From Bacillota bacterium (lineage in GTDB: Bacteria; Bacillota; Bacilli; Bacillales; Cytobacillaceae): DNA of 8,878 nt. The position numbers and the translations under genes were made by a program. The stretch spans positions 1 to 8,878 of the forward strand of contig JAEWIG010000356.1 of the NCBI GenBank assembly GCA_023387295.1, in the 5' to 3' direction. Below the pieces are notes generated by a model, which did not search any database, was not told the DNA's origin, and worked only from the letters and a program-made list of their open reading frames with translations. Positions 6,976 to 8,878 of the stretch are shown here, piece by piece; the stretch's first letter is position 1; every line of letters starts with the position of its first letter.

Positions 6976-7011
6976 AAAAACAATTTGTGAAGAAATGCAC
7001 AAATTGTTTTT
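6976..7011. promoter_or_regulatory. Rex/Fnr-type operator inside a 14-bp perfect inverted repeat, upstream of dcuC
   Basis: AAAAACAATTTGTG (6976-6989) and its exact complement (6998-7011) flank 8 nt. The centre, TTGTGAA-GAAA-TGCACAA (6985-7002), matches the Rex consensus at 13 of 14 positions and TGTGA-N6-TCACA at 9 of 10. It lies about 115 nt upstream of the dcuC start, almost the same distance as the equivalent site before dcuA. With a run of T after the right arm it could also fold as a plus-strand hairpin, but no plus-strand gene needs a terminator here. Confidence 0.55.
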
Positions 7012-7023
7012 TGTGCTCTTCGT

Positions 7024-7036
7024 GTAAGATTCTTAC
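7024..7036. repeat. 13-bp palindrome GTAAGA-T-TCTTAC upstream of dcuC
   Basis: Perfect arms of 6 bp around one base. It overlaps the TAAGAAT part of the element shared with dcuA, but the dcuA copy (TAAGAATATATAG) is not palindromic, so the symmetry may be incidental. Confidence 0.3.
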
Positions 7037-7074
7037 TATTTCAGCATATGGCGGATCTACAAAAAACTACTAAA
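7029..7074 (-). promoter_or_regulatory. Conserved upstream element of dcuC, candidate response-regulator site
   Basis: On the minus strand it begins with TTTAGT-AGTT-TTTTGT (7059-7074), 11 of 12 bases of the GlnL-type direct repeat TTTTGT-N4-TTTTGT as I recall it. It continues TTTTGTAGAT (7055-7064), TATG, TGAAAT and TAAGAAT in the same order and nearly the same spacing as upstream of dcuA (8805-8848). Shared, spaced blocks before two carriers that are not homologous to each other argue for a common regulator, probably the YcbB-type protein encoded here. Confidence 0.45.
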
Positions 7075-7170
7075 CTCTACATTTATCAATTCTCTTTGCA
7101 GTAATTTGTCATTATTTTTAAACTAATTCATAAACTTTGCAAAGAAAAAAATTACTCTCACAAACGAATG

Positions 7171-7232
7171 AAGGCAACTTCCAAAACCTAAGTCCAGCTA
7201 GGATGCCGAACTCAGGTCTTGGAAGTTGCCTT
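7171..7232 (-). terminator. Large hairpin downstream of dcuA, probable terminator
   Basis: Arms 7171-7193 and 7210-7232 form a 23-bp stem with a 16-nt loop. The outer 14 bp (AAGGCAACTTCCAA) are perfect; two inner positions are G-U pairs only when read on the minus strand, so the fold is complete in the dcuA transcript and imperfect on the other. It starts 68 nt beyond the dcuA stop. No strong U tract follows directly, so it may also be a dispersed repeat element. Confidence 0.6.
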
Positions 7233-7300
7233 AACTTTTGTGTCTAACTTTATTTGTTTAGATTATTTTTGGAAAATTCCATGTTTGACTAAACTTAGTT

Positions 7301-8614
7301 TTATAATAAGATTGAACTTAATAATATACCAATTCCAACAGCACCTATGGTTGCAACTAGTCCTGGTACCATAAAACTATGATTTAAAATGTACTTTCCA
7401 ATACGAGTAGTACCGGTTCGGTCAAAGTTAATCGCTGCAACAACAGTTGGATAGTTAGGGATAAAGAAATAACCATTTACTGCTGGGAACATGGCGATTA
7501 GTAATGCTGGGTTAATTCCCAATGTAACACCTAGTGGCATAAGTGTTCGAACAGTTGCTGCTTGGCTATATAGCAGAATGGATAGCGTGAATAAAGCAAT
7601 TGCGAATAACCACGGTGCTGCAGTGACAAGGTCTGAAATTGAAGCGTTAATAAAATCAGCATTTCCTTTAAAGAATGTATCACCCATCCAAGCAATTCCG
7701 AAAATAGCTACAACTGCAGTTGCTCCTGCTTTAAACACACTTCCAGAAACAACGTCATCCACTTTAGGCTTACAAAAAATAATGATAAGAGCAGCTATTG
7801 TTAACATGACAATTTCAATTGCGACTGGCATGGACATCCGAGTAACTACTCCATCAACTTCCCAGCTAGGACGTAGATTTTCAAATGTACCAAGAAATAC
7901 AACCAGTACTGCCGCTAAAAGAAAAAATGAAACCGATAGTTTTGAAGCAGTGGTTGCTACGTATGCCTTTTTGTCTTTTTTAATAGGGGCGAGACCTTCT
8001 TCTAATCGTTTTAAATAAATTGGGTCATCCGGCAATTCCTTCCCCATCTTACTAACGACAAATGCGGCAATCATACAAGCAATAAATGTAGATGGAATAC
8101 ATATCATTAAGATATCTAGTAAAGAAATTTGAAAATCCGTTAATAATGCAAGTAATGCTACGGTTGCAGCTGATATTGGGCTTGCAGTAATGGCTTGCTG
8201 TGAAGCAATGACCGCAATCGACATGGGCCTTTCTGGGCGGACACCAGATTCACGAGAAACTTCTGCAATAACTGGCAAAACGGAGTAAGCCACATGACCT
8301 GTTCCAGCGCAAAATGTAAAAATATAAGTAACCATCGGTGCAATAAACGTTATGTATTTTGGATTTTTGCGTAATGCCTTTTCTGCTAAATAGACCAGAT
8401 AATCCATTCCTCCAGAAGCCTGTAAAGCACCAGCTGCTGTAATAACCGCCAATATCATCAGCATAACATCGATCGGTGCTGATGTTGGTTCTAAACCAAA
8501 AACAAATGTGAGAATAGCTAATCCTACTCCCCCCATAACTCCTAAGCCAACCCCGCCTAATCTTGCACCAATAAAGATACAAGCAAGGAGAATAAAAAAT
8601 TGTAGCCAAAACAT
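7301..8614 (-). CDS. dcuA: Anaerobic C4-dicarboxylate carrier, DcuA/DcuB family
   Basis: Integral membrane exchanger for fumarate, succinate, aspartate and malate in anaerobic growth, 437 residues (E. coli DcuA 433, DcuB 446). Conserved stretches: IGARLGGVGLGVMGGVGL (15-32), ALQASGGMDYLV (63-74), LRKNPKYITFIAPMVTY (81-97), GTGHVAYSVLPVI (104-116), RPERPMSIAVI (126-136), ASPISAATVA (144-153), DDPIYLKRLEEGL (196-208), IAWMGDTF (307-314), LYSQAAT (348-354), and FDRTGTTRIGKYILNHSFMVPG (397-418). DDPIYLKRLEEGL and LYSQAAT are DcuA-like, GTGHVAYS is DcuB-like; DcuA is preferred on balance. Start choice: GGAGG (8623-8627) is 8 nt from the ATG at 8614, while a TTG five codons upstream (8629) overlaps that same ribosome binding site and is rejected. 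Single-gene unit with its own control region and terminator. Confidence 0.92.
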   Translation of the reverse strand: MFWLQFFILLACIFIGARLGGVGLGVMGGVGLAILTFVFGLEPTSAPIDVMLMILAVITAAGALQASGGMDYLVYLAEKALRKNPKYITFIAPMVTYIFTFCAGTGHVAYSVLPVIAEVSRESGVRPERPMSIAVIASQQAITASPISAATVALLALLTDFQISLLDILMICIPSTFIACMIAAFVVSKMGKELPDDPIYLKRLEEGLAPIKKDKKAYVATTASKLSVSFFLLAAVLVVFLGTFENLRPSWEVDGVVTRMSMPVAIEIVMLTIAALIIIFCKPKVDDVVSGSVFKAGATAVVAIFGIAWMGDTFFKGNADFINASISDLVTAAPWLFAIALFTLSILLYSQAATVRTLMPLGVTLGINPALLIAMFPAVNGYFFIPNYPTVVAAINFDRTGTTRIGKYILNHSFMVPGLVATIGAVGIGILLSSILL

Positions 8615-8622
8615 GTGCGTTA

Positions 8623-8627
8623 CCTCC
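8623..8627 (-). promoter_or_regulatory. Ribosome binding site deciding the dcuA start
   Basis: GGAGG on the minus strand, 8 nt before the ATG at 8614. It lies inside the five extra codons that a TTG start at 8629 would use, which excludes that start. Confidence 0.85.
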
Positions 8628-8696
8628 AATTAAATTGAGTATTTCGGAAATATCTAATCTTCTTTACTCAAAATTAGTAATGAAAACAAAAATATT

Positions 8697-8712
8697 AATG
8701 TTAATTAACATT
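8697..8712. repeat. 16-bp perfect palindrome in the dcuA control region
   Basis: AATGTTAATTAACATT has no spacer and lies between the redox operator and the start codon, about 90 nt upstream of the ATG. It could be a repressor site or promoter part (TAATAT occurs at its edge), but its A+T-only core makes chance possible. Confidence 0.3.
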
Positions 8713-8737
8713 TTCCCTTCTTTTAAGATAAATACAC

Positions 8738-8755
8738 TTGTGAAATCATTCACAT
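8738..8755. promoter_or_regulatory. Rex/Fnr operator upstream of dcuA
   Basis: TTGTGAA-ATCA-TTCACAT matches the Rex consensus at 13 of 14 positions and the Fnr/Crp-type TGTGA-N6-TCACA perfectly. It lies about 125 nt upstream of the start codon. Anaerobic activation by Fnr or relief of Rex repression at high NADH would both suit an anaerobic dicarboxylate carrier. No clear -10 box is found at the distance expected for class II activation. Confidence 0.6.
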
Positions 8756-8804
8756 GAATATTTAAAATTTTTTGATTAAATTTTTTAAAGCATTATCTCT
8801 ATAT

Positions 8805-8848
8805 ATTCTTAGTTTTTTTTATTTCATCATACAAATCCATCTACAAAA
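8805..8848 (-). promoter_or_regulatory. Conserved upstream element of dcuA, candidate response-regulator site
   Basis: On the minus strand: TTTTGTAGAT (8839-8848), TATG (8828-8831), TGAAAT (8821-8826) and TAAGAAT (8805-8811). The blocks occur in the same order upstream of dcuC. TTTTGT-AGATGG-ATTTGT (8831-8848) is a direct repeat with 6-nt instead of 4-nt spacing; the alternative half-site TTCTAC upstream is poor. It lies some 50 bp upstream of the redox operator. Nothing else is assigned in 8849-8878. Confidence 0.4.
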
Positions 8849-8878
8849 GGCTGTAGAAAATTGCACGAAATATATTAT

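Larger units (their letters stand above)
6873..7300. other. Non-coding region between dcuA and dcuC
   Basis: About 430 bp with no protein gene on either strand. From right to left (the direction of transcription) it holds the hairpin after dcuA (7171-7232), an A+T-rich stretch with no assigned role (7080-7170), a TTTTGTAG-type element (7029-7074), a 13-bp palindrome (7024-7036), a redox-type operator inside a long inverted repeat (6976-7011), and the leader of dcuC. No convincing -10/-35 pair could be chosen for dcuC. Confidence 0.75.

Noticed and set aside
7491..8018. 175-codon plus-strand reading frame
   Set aside because: Antisense shadow of dcuA, with no family features of its own.
8250..8609. 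119-codon minus-strand reading frame in another frame of dcuA
   Set aside because: It lies wholly within the well-conserved dcuA coding region; composition is that of an out-of-frame read.
8615..8629. TTG start that would lengthen dcuA by five codons
   Set aside because: The added codons contain the GGAGG ribosome binding site of the ATG at 8614.

Overview
The window looks like the chromosome of a low-G+C Gram-positive bacterium of the Bacillales. The genes are A+T-rich and have strong GGAGG ribosome binding sites. A two-component system of the GlnK/GlnL (YcbA/YcbB) kind is present, which I know only from Bacilli. No mobile element, CRISPR array, tRNA or rRNA was seen. The exact genus cannot be read from the sequence.

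Layout from left to right. The first 82 bases are the 5' end of an aspartate ammonia-lyase gene (aspA) on the minus strand, running off the window. A 453-bp divergent control region follows. Then come, on the plus strand, a membrane sensor kinase and a YcbB-type response regulator. A convergent spacer of about 175 bp holds three consecutive palindromes, the last a 20-bp-stem two-way terminator. On the minus strand is the operon dcuC - hyuC-like M20 amidase - abgA-like M20 amidohydrolase (transcribed right to left, the last two overlapping). Further right, also on the minus strand, a dcuA/dcuB-family carrier forms its own unit. The dcuC and dcuA genes each have a long control region.

How the parts may fit (inference). 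The two amidohydrolases would free an amino acid such as aspartate or glutamate from an N-carbamoyl, N-acyl or peptide-like conjugate. AspA would turn aspartate into fumarate and ammonia. The Dcu carriers would exchange aspartate, fumarate and succinate. This is the classical set for anaerobic fumarate respiration on aspartate, and the kinase/regulator pair is a good candidate for its substrate switch.

The control regions support this. Sites matching the Rex/Fnr palindrome (TTGTGAA-N4-TTCACAA) lie upstream of dcuA, dcuC and, more weakly, aspA. A fourth, perfect copy sits between the convergent genes where no protein gene needs it. A second shared element around TTTTGTAG, resembling the direct repeat I recall for GlnL (TTTTGT-N4-TTTTGT), lies further upstream of dcuA, dcuC and aspA. 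The most novel points are this double wiring (redox plus two-component), the orphan redox operator followed by hairpins (possible small RNA), and the kinase leader, with a hairpin over a strong Shine-Dalgarno and a 10-codon reading frame.
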